The notes under the pieces: generated by a model
What the model was told of the DNA's origin: nothing
The model's database searches: none
Seen by the model: the letters and a program-made list of their open reading frames with translations, nothing else
Program-made: the position numbers and the translations under genes
Shown: positions 23,701 through 32,609 of the stretch, piece after piece
Layout: every line of letters starts with the position of its first letter
How positions within the stretch are numbered: the stretch's first letter is position 1
Source: a virus
IMG/VR virus record: IMGVR_UViG_3300005253_000144
Location: 38,175 to 102,174 of that record
Direction: 5' to 3' (one strand)
DNA length: 64,000 bases

Positions 23701-23759
23701 ATTTTCTGCCTTAAGAATTCTATATAATCTTTTTCAATAGCCTCCACGTATTCTCTCAT
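23697..23759 (-). CDS. 20-codon ORF (doubtful)
   Basis: ATG 23759 overlaps the stop of the upstream gene (ATGA) and its TGA overlaps the next start (ATATGAG). Product MREYVEAIEKDYIEFLRQKI. The position suggests translational coupling, but nothing else supports a function. Confidence 0.35.
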   Translation of the reverse strand: MREYVEAIEKDYIEFLRQKI

Positions 23760-24130
23760 TCCACAATACACGCTTCGAGATTAATCATATTGCTACCATC
23801 GCGTTCTTGCACAAAACACCAGATTTCCCGCGGTTCAAATATGGTGTCAATGATTTCTTCATCGTGAGGAACAAGTGGTGCTTGGGGCTGACTTTCGAGC
23901 CACAGGTAAATCAGCATATCTTTTCTTTTCCTCATATCCTTTTGCATCCGTTGTATTTCCGCCGAATACCCGAAGCGCATCAAATCCGTAGAACTTTGCG
24001 CGTCTACAAAATAAACTTGTAGTTGATGGCGATTCTTCGCGCTCTCGTCTGCCACAACTTGTTGTAAAACTACCCATGATAAAGCTACTGAAATTATTAC
24101 CGTCAATGCGTATTTCCAAATGTTCTTCAT
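23756..24130 (-). CDS. Membrane-anchored hypothetical protein
   Basis: 124 aa. Residues 5-25 are a signal-anchor (WKYALTVIISVALSWVVLQQ). The rest is a polar extracytoplasmic or cytoplasmic part with a helix (IQRMQKDMRKRKDMLIYL). No family recognised. Confidence 0.55.
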   Translation of the reverse strand: MKNIWKYALTVIISVALSWVVLQQVVADESAKNRHQLQVYFVDAQSSTDLMRFGYSAEIQRMQKDMRKRKDMLIYLWLESQPQAPLVPHDEEIIDTIFEPREIWCFVQERDGSNMINLEACIVE

Positions 24131-24151
24131 CGGTACTCCTTTGTGTAAATG

Positions 24152-24802
24152 TTACTTGGGAAAATCCTTATGCTTAATCTTGGTAATTATGCGGTTGCCG
24201 CGCCGATTAAGTAATTCAACTTCAGGGCGCATCACCATTCCTTCTGCTTGGAAGTCCCCCCAGCGGGACATAAATCCATTCCTGGTTTGCTCCACAGCAG
24301 TATACAAATTGCCTTGGCCGATAATAGGCGTAATTTGCAACCCCAGTTTTTCTGCGACGTCTTCAACGTTTTCGCGTTCTAAGAACATTTCACCGACCTT
24401 TACATCAAAGAGGCAAAAGTCAACACCATCAGAAATGTAATTCCCGCCGCCTTTTTGAATCCGTGCCCCAAACCCTTCGCCGTAGAGACAAACACCAGTG
24501 TCATAATCAAAGGCATTCTGTACGTTTTCCAAAGTGAACACCTCTTGTAATTTGCTTTCCAGGAACGGTGGTATCTGTGCTTTATCGGTCTTACCGCCAA
24601 ATCGTATTCCTTCAGCATCATACATTACTCGAATGTTAGTGCCGTCTACCTTTTCGGTAAATACCCAATTGTTGCTTTTGAGATAGTCGAATTCAGGATG
24701 TGCAAATTCGTCTAACAATGTCTTGTAATTATTAGTTGGGTCTCGCTTGTAAACTGTTGTGATTTTATGATATGGGTACATCGGGTATTTGCGGTCGGGC
24801 AT
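24152..24802 (-). CDS. ATP-dependent RNA ligase (Rnl2-like)
   Basis: 216 aa. Covalent nucleotidyltransferase motifs in order: I EKVDGTN at 50-56 with the AMP-accepting Lys51, III/IIIa YGEGFG at 107-112, IV EGMVMRP at 187-193 and V KIKHKDF at 208-214. The length fits a bare adenylyltransferase domain of the RNA_ligase family, without the C-terminal domain of T4 Rnl2. It should seal 5'-phosphate/3'-OH RNA ends. With RtcB (27164), which joins 2',3'-cyclic phosphate or 3'-phosphate to 5'-OH ends, both RNA end chemistries are covered. Confidence 0.85.
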   Translation of the reverse strand: MPDRKYPMYPYHKITTVYKRDPTNNYKTLLDEFAHPEFDYLKSNNWVFTEKVDGTNIRVMYDAEGIRFGGKTDKAQIPPFLESKLQEVFTLENVQNAFDYDTGVCLYGEGFGARIQKGGGNYISDGVDFCLFDVKVGEMFLERENVEDVAEKLGLQITPIIGQGNLYTAVEQTRNGFMSRWGDFQAEGMVMRPEVELLNRRGNRIITKIKHKDFPK

Positions 24803-24807
24803 CGTTA

Positions 24808-25257
24808 CTATTGCTCAATTTCCATTATTTGTTCCAGTTCAAAAGTTGCATATTGCCCACCATGTACCTTATGTGCACGCAACTGTGCTGCGATAACAAT
24901 TCCAGTATCGGTCATGCGCACGCCCCCACTCGTGAGCGTTAGAAACTCTACAAATCCTGCCTTGACCATATTTTCTAGGCAATCCCAATCATCATGCTCT
25001 TTAATTACATTTGGTTTCTCTTCGGTGTGTCCTTTGAGGCGTGTTCCATATTTATAGCCGTAGGGAGGTTTTTCAAGAGCAAGGATTGCCCTAGCTTGTA
25101 TATGACCTACAAGTAATGGATGTGTTCTGATATTCACGCGTAGTTTGTTCCGGTCTATTTGCCCCCATTGGTCCAACGCATCTACACAAATGGTTTCAAG
25201 ATAAGCTAACAAACTCCAATGGTCGCGTCCAAATTTTTCAACTGGCACAGTTTCCAT
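24808..25257 (-). CDS. Hypothetical protein upstream of the RNA ligase
   Basis: 149 aa. A winged-helix feel in the second half (LENMVKAGFVEFLTLTSGGVRMTDTG), otherwise not recognised. It is the first gene after a consensus promoter (25291-25319) and is followed by the RNA ligase after 5 bases, so the two share a message. Confidence 0.5.
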   Translation of the reverse strand: METVPVEKFGRDHWSLLAYLETICVDALDQWGQIDRNKLRVNIRTHPLLVGHIQARAILALEKPPYGYKYGTRLKGHTEEKPNVIKEHDDWDCLENMVKAGFVEFLTLTSGGVRMTDTGIVIAAQLRAHKVHGGQYATFELEQIMEIEQ

Positions 25258-25290
25258 GGTGTGAACTCCTCATCATTAACATTCCCGCCA

Positions 25291-25319
25291 ATTGTAGCAC
25301 CTTGGTTAGTATATGTCAA
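25291..25319 (-). promoter_or_regulatory. Consensus promoter for the RNA-ligase unit
   Basis: TTGACA, 17 bp, TACAAT on the minus strand, 34 bp upstream of the ATG at 25257. It overlaps the last codon of the upstream gene. Confidence 0.8.
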
Positions 25320-25513
25320 TCGGTTTGCCTCTTTAATATACGAAGGCATTTTTTACAAGTCACATTATCCTTTTCGGTTGTCCATAAAGCTTGTCCCAAA
25401 TTTATTGCTCTAGGCCGCTTAAAACAAAGGGCCGACACATGACCATCTGACCTAATATGTGATGCCATATGATAAATCTTGTCATCGTAATATGGGTCAT
25501 TTTTAGGTGACAT
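25316..25513 (-). CDS. Small zinc-binding phage protein
   Basis: 65 aa. The layout H-x-A-S-H ... LCFKR ... VTCKKCLRIL is a recurrent small phage family in which the His and Cys residues bind zinc. Role unknown. Confidence 0.6.
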   Translation of the reverse strand: MSPKNDPYYDDKIYHMASHIRSDGHVSALCFKRPRAINLGQALWTTEKDNVTCKKCLRILKRQTD

Positions 25514-25526
25514 ATTTCATATTGAA

Positions 25527-27158
25527 TCACTGCTCCCGCTCTTTTGCCGACCAAAGCGGCAATAACGATAAATCTTTTCCCTCCCCATCCTTCCCTTGGC
25601 CAGCTTCCCAGCTTTGCAATGCCTTTAATCCTAGGCGCTTACTTGCTAGTTTTAGATAATCCATAGCTATGTCTAGGCCAATGCCGTGCCTACCTAACTT
25701 GCGAGCCACGATAAGCGTTGTGCCAGAGCCGATAAAGGGGTCTAAAACCAAAGATGGCTCAAGCTCAATTTCCAAAACGCCCGCGCCCAAACAATCTGAA
25801 CAAACAATTTCCAGTTTGTCCTCTGGGTCAATTCCTATGCCAGCACACCTATCACAAGGCGCAAATTCCAATGGCCTTTTTCTGGCTCGCTTAAACCATT
25901 CGTCTTGGGTATCCTGTTGATACTTTTTGCGCGCACTCCTTACTCTTGGGAATGCGCGATAGGCATCATCATAATGTTTACAGACAGGACGCCAACCGAG
26001 GGTTTTACTCATTGCTGGCTTTTCCATTGTTCCGCTAGAGCGAGTTCTGCCCAGCTTATGAGTTCGCTCTGATCGTCTGATTTTCATGGCTATCTTCTCA
26101 ACCGTCCTCTCCCAAGGGTTACCGCATTCAGGACATACACCCTTCTCAGATACACCTGCTTTAATGCAAGTTTCTACAAGTGCAGGAGGATAAGTTGCGA
26201 AATGTGCACCTGAATATGGGGCTGTGGCCATTGTCCATACGGAACGTTTGTTGCGGCCTCGTTCCGAAAAATCATTGTCCCTTAATCCTGCATGTGGCTG
26301 GCCGTTCGGCATCACCCCTTCAGAATAACGTTTTTCGTTGTCTCGGTTTCTTAGACCCCAATCTTTCGATGGCTCACGAATGGCATCCGCATCATAGTAA
26401 TACTTCTTGCTCTTTGTGAGCAGGAACAAATACTCATGCGCCTTTGTTGGCCTGTCCGTGACGCTCTCCGGCATCGGGTTCGGCTTGTGCCAAATAATAT
26501 CCGAGCGCAGATACCAGCCATCGGCTTGCAATGCCAGAGCCACGCGCCAGGGGACTCCCATCAGGTCTTTGGGTTTGAGATCTAATTGTTTGCCAGCTCT
26601 GCGGCTATTCTGTTGACCTGATTTATGTGGGGAATTTTGTTGTGCAAACCCCGTTGATCTATTTGTGCCTGGATACTTTGGCTGTCCTTCTCGCAATCCG
26701 CCTTCGTTGTAATCCCCGCCAGCTCCACCACTTCCCGCGTAAGAATCTCCGAGATTTAACCAGAAGGTCGCGTCGTCTCTCAACACCCGCCAAACTTCCC
26801 GGCACCATTCTACGGTGTGGTCAATGTACATTTGCAGTGTCGGTTCGAGGCCGTATGCGCCGCGCCAGGCGTTGCATTTGGTACAAGAGCCGCCATGTAA
26901 TTGCGCAGTAGTTTCCCATCCATCAGGATTGCTTTTTCGCGTATGCCCATGTTGCCAGCGCTTACGTGATGTATAATTCTCGTCTTTGATTTCAGCGCCA
27001 AACCACTCGTGCACACAATCCTTATCGCCCCCGAATATGAATTCCTGCTCGCCAGAATATTTTCTGAGGGAATAGTAAGGGGGGCTGGTCACGCCCATAT
27101 GAACAGACTTATCCGGGAGTGGTATCTGGAAAGCGTTTGCCTGTGCTAGTAACAACAT
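25527..27158 (-). CDS. DNA methyltransferase (TSPPY type) with zinc motifs
   Basis: 543 aa. Motif IV TSPPYYSLRKY at 24-34 and motif I LDPFIGSGTT about 475-485 give the beta-group order. The long middle contains SDIIWHKPNPMPESVTDRP, shared by a large family of phage methyltransferases, and two Cys pairs (CPECGNPW; CDRC ... CSDC) that look like zinc ribbons. Its relative at 53931 has the same plan. Expected product is N6-methyladenine or N4-methylcytosine. It starts 5 bases after the RtcB stop. Confidence 0.9.
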   Translation of the reverse strand: MLLLAQANAFQIPLPDKSVHMGVTSPPYYSLRKYSGEQEFIFGGDKDCVHEWFGAEIKDENYTSRKRWQHGHTRKSNPDGWETTAQLHGGSCTKCNAWRGAYGLEPTLQMYIDHTVEWCREVWRVLRDDATFWLNLGDSYAGSGGAGGDYNEGGLREGQPKYPGTNRSTGFAQQNSPHKSGQQNSRRAGKQLDLKPKDLMGVPWRVALALQADGWYLRSDIIWHKPNPMPESVTDRPTKAHEYLFLLTKSKKYYYDADAIREPSKDWGLRNRDNEKRYSEGVMPNGQPHAGLRDNDFSERGRNKRSVWTMATAPYSGAHFATYPPALVETCIKAGVSEKGVCPECGNPWERTVEKIAMKIRRSERTHKLGRTRSSGTMEKPAMSKTLGWRPVCKHYDDAYRAFPRVRSARKKYQQDTQDEWFKRARKRPLEFAPCDRCAGIGIDPEDKLEIVCSDCLGAGVLEIELEPSLVLDPFIGSGTTLIVARKLGRHGIGLDIAMDYLKLASKRLGLKALQSWEAGQGKDGEGKDLSLLPLWSAKEREQ

Positions 27159-27163
27159 TGAAT

Positions 27164-28528
27164 CTAATCCCCATCATCAGCGCGGCCGCCCATAATAACA
27201 ACTTGCGGTTCAAGGCGCGCTACCCGATTAATAAGCAGGCCGTCCTGAATCGCCATTACATCTTCAATATCCTTATATGCCTGGATAGTTTCATCTGAGG
27301 CAACGCCATGATAAGAAATATTTTTGTCCTCCATGTGCTTTTTGAATTTTGCCTCGGAGTGCACCCGCTTGGCCTCTGTGCGCGAGTAGGGGCGGCCAGC
27401 ACCATGCGCGGATGAAAATAATGCCTCAGGGTTTCCTAGCCCACTAGTTAAATAACTTGGAGACCCGCTCGTACCGGGGATAAGTCCAATCTCATCCTTA
27501 TGTGCTGGCGTTGCGCCCTTGCGATGGACATAATTGCCCTTTGAGTTCAACCAAGCATAATTATGTCGATTGAAAATCGTCCCGGCTACTTGCAATCCAC
27601 TAGAGCGCGCAAATGTAGAGTGGATAATTTCGTGATTGGCAAGAGCATATTCACCCATAAGCTGCATGACCTCCCAATATTCCTTTCCAGCATCTGTATC
27701 CATACGTAACCAACCATGACCCTTTGGAACATTTCTGGTAGTCGCCTTGGTTTCATTTTCGGCCATCTTTGTATAATGCGTTGCCAATTTATGACCCGTG
27801 CCGCGGCTTCCAGAATGTGTGAGCAGGCCTATCCTTTTTACCCTATGGTCCATAGGCAAAAATTCTGGAGACACATTCGCTCGGATTCGTGAAATAAGAA
27901 CTATATCAGCAAAGTGATTTCCGCCGCCGCTTGTGCCCAACTGCCGATTTGCCAAATATTGCAGGGCTTTAACTTTGGGGGCTATATTCCATTGCTCATT
28001 ATCCATGACAGCATGTTTACGCGGGGAATCAAATTCTAAACCCACACCAAACTTTGTAGATGCTTTTAAATAATCTGCGAACATCTTGCGCCTGCTAATA
28101 AACGCATTTGGTGGGATATCATACACACTTAACATGACCATGCAGGAAATGTCGAAACCGATGTAACCTGGTGAAATCGCGTTTTCCGTTTCGATGACCC
28201 CGCCAATGGGTAGGCCGTAACCTTTGTGGGCGTCCGGCATCAGCGCAGCTCTTATTGCGGGCGGTATCCGCGCGCACACTTCCATTTGGTCATAAGCGTT
28301 TTTAGGAATTAGGGCGCCGACTTTTCCAAATGTTGCGATTGGCACGGGCACATCTCGGTATGCTGGAGAAGTATCCTTTCCGAATTTCTTTTCGACCGCC
28401 TCTAATATCTGTTCCGGGTCATTGCCGAGTTCCCCGGTCAGGCTCGCGGCGTACTTGGCAATTTCAGGATACCCGCGCCGTGAATGATATTCCTTTAGCA
28501 ATTCATGCGTGTTGATTCTTTTTGTCAT
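27164..28528 (-). CDS. rtcB: RtcB-type RNA-splicing ligase
   Basis: 454 aa, close to the usual length of RtcB. All hallmark blocks are present: MPDAHKGYGLPIGG at 97-110, GFDISC with the metal-binding Cys129, GTSGGGNHF at 198-206, HSGSRGTGH at 238-246, RKGAT at 336-340, GTSGSPSY at 352-359 and HGAGR at 375-379 with the GMP-accepting His. RtcB joins 3'-phosphate or 2',3'-cyclic-phosphate RNA ends to 5'-OH ends with GTP and Mn(II). In this genome it is a candidate for sealing tRNA halves or repairing cleaved tRNAs. Confidence 0.95.
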   Translation of the reverse strand: MTKRINTHELLKEYHSRRGYPEIAKYAASLTGELGNDPEQILEAVEKKFGKDTSPAYRDVPVPIATFGKVGALIPKNAYDQMEVCARIPPAIRAALMPDAHKGYGLPIGGVIETENAISPGYIGFDISCMVMLSVYDIPPNAFISRRKMFADYLKASTKFGVGLEFDSPRKHAVMDNEQWNIAPKVKALQYLANRQLGTSGGGNHFADIVLISRIRANVSPEFLPMDHRVKRIGLLTHSGSRGTGHKLATHYTKMAENETKATTRNVPKGHGWLRMDTDAGKEYWEVMQLMGEYALANHEIIHSTFARSSGLQVAGTIFNRHNYAWLNSKGNYVHRKGATPAHKDEIGLIPGTSGSPSYLTSGLGNPEALFSSAHGAGRPYSRTEAKRVHSEAKFKKHMEDKNISYHGVASDETIQAYKDIEDVMAIQDGLLINRVARLEPQVVIMGGRADDGD

Positions 28529-28547
28529 ATTTAATGAGCCTCCTATC

Positions 28548-28985
28548 TTATTCTGTTTTTATTGTTTTTGTACTCTTTTGAATACGATGAATCATATAAT
28601 GTGCTGATTTATAGGTAATGTCTAACATATGGCGCAATTGTTGTGCTGGAATTCCCCTCTTGCTTATATTCATCATATAAATTGCGATTAGCCATTTATT
28701 CATGGGAATATGAGTGTCTTCAAAAAGCGTGCCAATGGTGACTGTGAAGTTCTTGCGGCAAAAACCGCATCGATATACACCAGGCCGAATTCTATTTTTA
28801 TACTTCGTTCCTGGTTTTGATTCTAGTTTCCATGCGCCTCCGGCACTCCCGCATTTTGAGCAGACAATTCCATTAGGCCATCGGATATCCTCAATAATCT
28901 CGCGGGATTCATCTTCTGATAGCTTCGCAATTTTTATTAAGTCAAGATTAATCAGATAGTTCTGTATTTCTTCTATTAGTGTCAT
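28548..28985 (-). CDS. IS1595-type transposase zinc-ribbon protein, DDE domain absent
   Basis: 145 aa. IRWPNGIVCSKCGS, then YRCGFCRKNFTVTIGTLF, HIPMNKWLIAIYMM and a helical Q-L-x-H-M-L-D-I-T-Y-K segment are the N-terminal half of IS1595/ISXO2 transposases. The DDE nuclease that should follow is missing and there is no second frame with it. No terminal inverted repeats are seen. It may be a domesticated DNA-binding protein or a remnant. Confidence 0.7.
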   Translation of the reverse strand: MTLIEEIQNYLINLDLIKIAKLSEDESREIIEDIRWPNGIVCSKCGSAGGAWKLESKPGTKYKNRIRPGVYRCGFCRKNFTVTIGTLFEDTHIPMNKWLIAIYMMNISKRGIPAQQLRHMLDITYKSAHYMIHRIQKSTKTIKTE

Positions 28986-29063
28986 TCAATCAAGAATCCT
29001 AATCCTGCGGTCATACCAAAGCCAATGAATAGGATTGAGAATCCTTAATTCCTCTGGCATCAT
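28986..29063 (-). CDS. 25-codon ORF with good SD
   Basis: ATG 29063 has AGGAGA upstream, and its TGA is followed at once by ATGAC of the next gene (TGAATG). Product MMPEELRILNPIHWLWYDRR plus five residues. Unknown. Confidence 0.4.
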   Translation of the reverse strand: MMPEELRILNPIHWLWYDRRIRILD

Positions 29064-29065
29064 CG

Positions 29066-30817
29066 CTAAATGTCTCCTATCGCATTCTCGTAAAATACAT
29101 CACTGGCGCGTATTTCTTTGGTCCCGGTTATCAACTCTAATATGCGCAATTTACTCAGTGCGTTATTGAACCCGCCGCTGGTTACCTGATAATCCGTCAT
29201 TATGGCTATCATTTCCTTGGATAGGCTCTTCGGATATTCATCACAAAGTACGGCTAATATTCTTCGCTGTGCGCGGCCCAATTTCCGTTTCCAATATTCT
29301 ATCAACTCCTGACCAACGGGTAAAGGCGCGTATTCTTCCCCCAAGGCTTCAAACCCGCTATCCGTGATTATAAACTTTCCGAGGTTATCCACCTCCATAA
29401 ATCCAGAGATTTTAAGATTGCTTAAAGCATTTGCAAACCCTCCGCTATTGATTGAATAACTGGTAAGAATAGCGATTTGTTTCTTGTTCTTTGTGTTTGG
29501 ATGATGCTGTGCAAGAGTTCTTAATATCCGATTCTGCGCACGGGGCAACTTATCACCATCAAAATTTGGGAGCGTATTGTTTGCTATTGGCTGCATACTA
29601 GGGCGAAGTGTGCTGGTCTCTACTTGTGACGCCCTTGCCATCTTCTCCATTACCACTTTGCCACTGGCCTCCTGCTTCTTCATCCCAAGGATTATCTGGT
29701 CAATAGTTTTGGGCAGGTTTACGAATTCCTTTGTAATGGTAGTCAACTTCGTAGATAACTCTTGCAACGCTTCATAGGTTTCTTCAGGAACAAACGGAAC
29801 TCGCACAGGAACTTTGGTTTCAATATTCTTAATTACGGTATTAGGCGTTGCTACTATTTTCTCCGATGCCTTCGCCTTCCGGCGTGCTTTAGCAATATCG
29901 CGTTTCAGTTCTGTGTTCTCGGTCTGTAACTGCACCAATAGGTCGGTTTCCCTTTGCGCCTCCTGGGGCAAATCCCCCATTTGTGAAACCAATGTTAATA
30001 TCGCCTTCGATGCTGGCGGAACTCTCATTTTGAATCGTTCACCTTGTTTGGGATGCGTGCTTTTAACTTTGTCAGAGCGGAACTCCACAACACCTGCCAT
30101 GGAAAGGGCTGCCCCAAATGTATAAAACATTCCAGGTTTCAAATTACGCAACTCCATCCGCTTGGTTTTGCCCATACCCAATAGGTCGCCTGCCCGCTTT
30201 TGGTCAATATCTAAGGCTGTGCGCCCGATAATGATATTGTTTGCTTCGGCCGCGGCGTCTTTATGTAACTTGCTTAATCGCTGCGTGGAAAGGATTCCAG
30301 CGTAGCCACGCTTACGCCCCTGCGACATCAGGGCGATAACCGCCTCCGAACTTTCCGCACTTCCTGCAGAGCGTTCTGGGCAGTAGACATGCGCTTCATC
30401 TAAGATTACCAAGATAGGATGCCAATATTTACGCGGCAAATTCATCAAGCTATCTAAGAACAGCTTCACATAAGTTCTACGGTCAGCTAGTTTCAAATCG
30501 TACAAATCGATAATCGCGCTTATCTCTTTCTCTGCCAATTTGCGCGCTAACAATTTTGCCGTCTTGATAGTGGTGGCCAATTCGCCATCATTGCCAATAA
30601 GAGCAATGGTAATCTCTTCCCTTAATGTTATAAACTCTCCCTCCGGGTCCAAAATAATGATTTGGACATCTGCCGCCGTTCTTTCCGCGATAAGACGTAG
30701 TAGCCAAGACTTTCCCCCGCCGCTGTTTGCTGACACCAGCATACGTGTGTCAATCAGTTTTGGGAGGTCAATTTTTAATTGCTTATCCTTTGCGACTTGC
30801 CCAATTACGAATTGCAT
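29066..30817 (-). CDS. HerA/FtsK-like ATPase with duplicated winged-helix tail
   Basis: 583 aa. Walker A ANSGGGKSWLLR at 30-41, a second acidic motif IIILDPEGEF near 53-62, Walker B ILVILDEAH at 135-143 and an Arg-finger-like MSQGRKRGYAG segment define the HerA/VirB4-type motor. A coiled coil runs about 285-330. The C-terminus carries two related ~65-residue winged-helix repeats (RAQNRIL ... SGGFANALSNL and RAQRRIL ... SGGFNNALSKL). HerA proteins work with nucleases in end resection or defence; the two PD-(D/E)XK proteins at 2988 and 4457 are possible but unproven partners. Confidence 0.8.
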   Translation of the reverse strand: MQFVIGQVAKDKQLKIDLPKLIDTRMLVSANSGGGKSWLLRLIAERTAADVQIIILDPEGEFITLREEITIALIGNDGELATTIKTAKLLARKLAEKEISAIIDLYDLKLADRRTYVKLFLDSLMNLPRKYWHPILVILDEAHVYCPERSAGSAESSEAVIALMSQGRKRGYAGILSTQRLSKLHKDAAAEANNIIIGRTALDIDQKRAGDLLGMGKTKRMELRNLKPGMFYTFGAALSMAGVVEFRSDKVKSTHPKQGERFKMRVPPASKAILTLVSQMGDLPQEAQRETDLLVQLQTENTELKRDIAKARRKAKASEKIVATPNTVIKNIETKVPVRVPFVPEETYEALQELSTKLTTITKEFVNLPKTIDQIILGMKKQEASGKVVMEKMARASQVETSTLRPSMQPIANNTLPNFDGDKLPRAQNRILRTLAQHHPNTKNKKQIAILTSYSINSGGFANALSNLKISGFMEVDNLGKFIITDSGFEALGEEYAPLPVGQELIEYWKRKLGRAQRRILAVLCDEYPKSLSKEMIAIMTDYQVTSGGFNNALSKLRILELITGTKEIRASDVFYENAIGDI

Positions 30818-30848
30818 AATATGCCTCTTTCATTTATTATAACAATTG

Positions 30849-31205
30849 TTAGTCCCTAAATTTTTCCTTCATGGCTTCCATAAAACCTGGTGGCCCATCA
30901 AAATAAAACTCTGCTTTTATAGCATATGCGTTTTGTAAATACTGTGCCATTTCTTTAATGTCGTGTATGGATGCAGTATGTAGGTCCAGCCGCTTGACAA
31001 TATCTTGCCCCTTCTGGTGCGAAAGGATGAAGACCACAGTATTGCCATGACTTTTTTGGCTATGCCAATCCACGCCCACTTCCATATTCTCACCCAGGAT
31101 TAATTGCAATGCCTTTTTAAGCTGCGCAAATTCTGTCCGTAGTGCTTCGTCCCTAGGGATGAAAAGGTTTTGGAACTTACGCCGGATAAACGCTTTAATT
31201 TTCAT
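30849..31205 (-). CDS. Hypothetical protein next to the radical SAM gene
   Basis: 118 aa from ATG 31205, which overlaps the radical SAM stop (ATGA). N-terminus basic and helical; the rest alternates strands and helices (TVVFILSHQKG ... LDLHTASIHDIKEM). The overlap suggests it works with the radical SAM protein, perhaps as its substrate-binding partner. No family recognised. Confidence 0.5.
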   Translation of the reverse strand: MKIKAFIRRKFQNLFIPRDEALRTEFAQLKKALQLILGENMEVGVDWHSQKSHGNTVVFILSHQKGQDIVKRLDLHTASIHDIKEMAQYLQNAYAIKAEFYFDGPPGFMEAMKEKFRD

Positions 31206-32605
31206 TGGTAAATCCGTCCCCAAGCTTCGTCCAGCTTTTTGGCACTCCATATATTGGGGACATATTCAATGAGCGGCGCATCATGGTAGCTGCTGATGGC
31301 GGCTGTGCCTTCAACCGCATCCAAGTACATTGAAAATCTACCCTCGCCTTCAACGACTAAAATATCTGGTATCTCGGCCGCGTCAAGCACATCCTTATAC
31401 TGCTCCACAAAAGCGGTATCTACTGAAAGCCTTCCAGCACTCAGCAATATTTTTGGGGTTATATCCTGTTCCTTTTCCTCAAAGTCTGCCCCACGCCCAA
31501 CGTTTTTGAATCCGAGTAGCGTGAGTGGCAAGCCATGTTCTTTACATTCTTCGATTACATAAGAAATCTTATCACTATAATGTGCGCCCACAACAAAATG
31601 GGCAACACCGCGCAGACCAAAGGCATCGTTAAGACCGGCTATATTTTTAACATCGTAGTGATTGTCAAGAGAGAGCGCATATGAACCTGCATATTCTCTT
31701 ACAGCTCGCAGGACTTCATGGCTCCATTTATCGGGCCGGATAAAGGTCGTGAAATTTGGGATGATGTCCAATTCTCTCGCCCTTTTAAGGATGGCCGGGA
31801 AATCTGGATGCAGCGTTGGCTCCCCGCCGCCAATGGCAATTTCAAACACGCCGCGCGCAGATAAGACTTCTAAATATGTTTCGATAGTTTCATAATCGGC
31901 ATGGTTGCCAGCAATGGTGCTGTCTTGATAACAGAAAGCACAATTGGCCGGGCAATAGTTGGTTATCTTCAGGTCAACCAATTCCGGAGTCGCCGAGCGT
32001 AGCAATTCATTCGGCTTTTTATCAAAGGATAACCTTAACTTCGCCCCGGTTACTTGATTAAACAATGTCCACCAATGGCCTGATTTCTTGGCAAGATAAT
32101 TACTGCCATCGACCTCTCCCAGCATTCTTAGTTCCCAATCGATGGTATCCCTGGTCTTATGCTCTCCCCATTCATCCGGGTCATCGCCATTATCATTGCC
32201 GCCCAATACCATAATATCTGGGCGTTGGAGATAATCGCGGAAGTCTTTAATAAATGCGGTTGAAAGGCGTTTTGTATATGCATCGCGCGGGAAGCCTAGG
32301 TGAGATTGATGGTCAACATATGCGCCTTCAATTTCTTCAACTTCCATTTTTTTCCCTACCAATTCAGATATGATAACTGCGGCAAGGTCTTCGCCCATTT
32401 CCTTTACGATGGCTTGATAGACTTGGGCTATGAAATAATCCATTTTGGGTCCTGGGTCAGAAAGCACAAAACATTCCCATCCAAATTCATATCCCATATG
32501 TCCAGGATTAGTGGGCAGGGCAGCTTTCCCCTTTGGCAATATAATGATTGAATGGCTGCTAGATGAATTTGTTGCTAAACCGAGTCTAATATTTGCAAGT
32601 TGCAT
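31202..32605 (-). CDS. Radical SAM protein with unusual N-terminal domain
   Basis: 467 aa. The 4Fe-4S motif is CPANCAFC at 218-225, followed by GGGEPTLHP near 258-266, both canonical for radical SAM enzymes. It lacks the extra Cys clusters of a SPASM domain as far as I can see. The first ~200 residues are a separate domain beginning GLATNSSSSHS, a motif found at the start of a little-studied group of proteins. The reaction is unknown. It overlaps the gene at 30849. Confidence 0.8.
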   Translation of the reverse strand: MQLANIRLGLATNSSSSHSIIILPKGKAALPTNPGHMGYEFGWECFVLSDPGPKMDYFIAQVYQAIVKEMGEDLAAVIISELVGKKMEVEEIEGAYVDHQSHLGFPRDAYTKRLSTAFIKDFRDYLQRPDIMVLGGNDNGDDPDEWGEHKTRDTIDWELRMLGEVDGSNYLAKKSGHWWTLFNQVTGAKLRLSFDKKPNELLRSATPELVDLKITNYCPANCAFCYQDSTIAGNHADYETIETYLEVLSARGVFEIAIGGGEPTLHPDFPAILKRARELDIIPNFTTFIRPDKWSHEVLRAVREYAGSYALSLDNHYDVKNIAGLNDAFGLRGVAHFVVGAHYSDKISYVIEECKEHGLPLTLLGFKNVGRGADFEEKEQDITPKILLSAGRLSVDTAFVEQYKDVLDAAEIPDILVVEGEGRFSMYLDAVEGTAAISSYHDAPLIEYVPNIWSAKKLDEAWGRIYQ

Positions 32606-32609
32606 AGTT

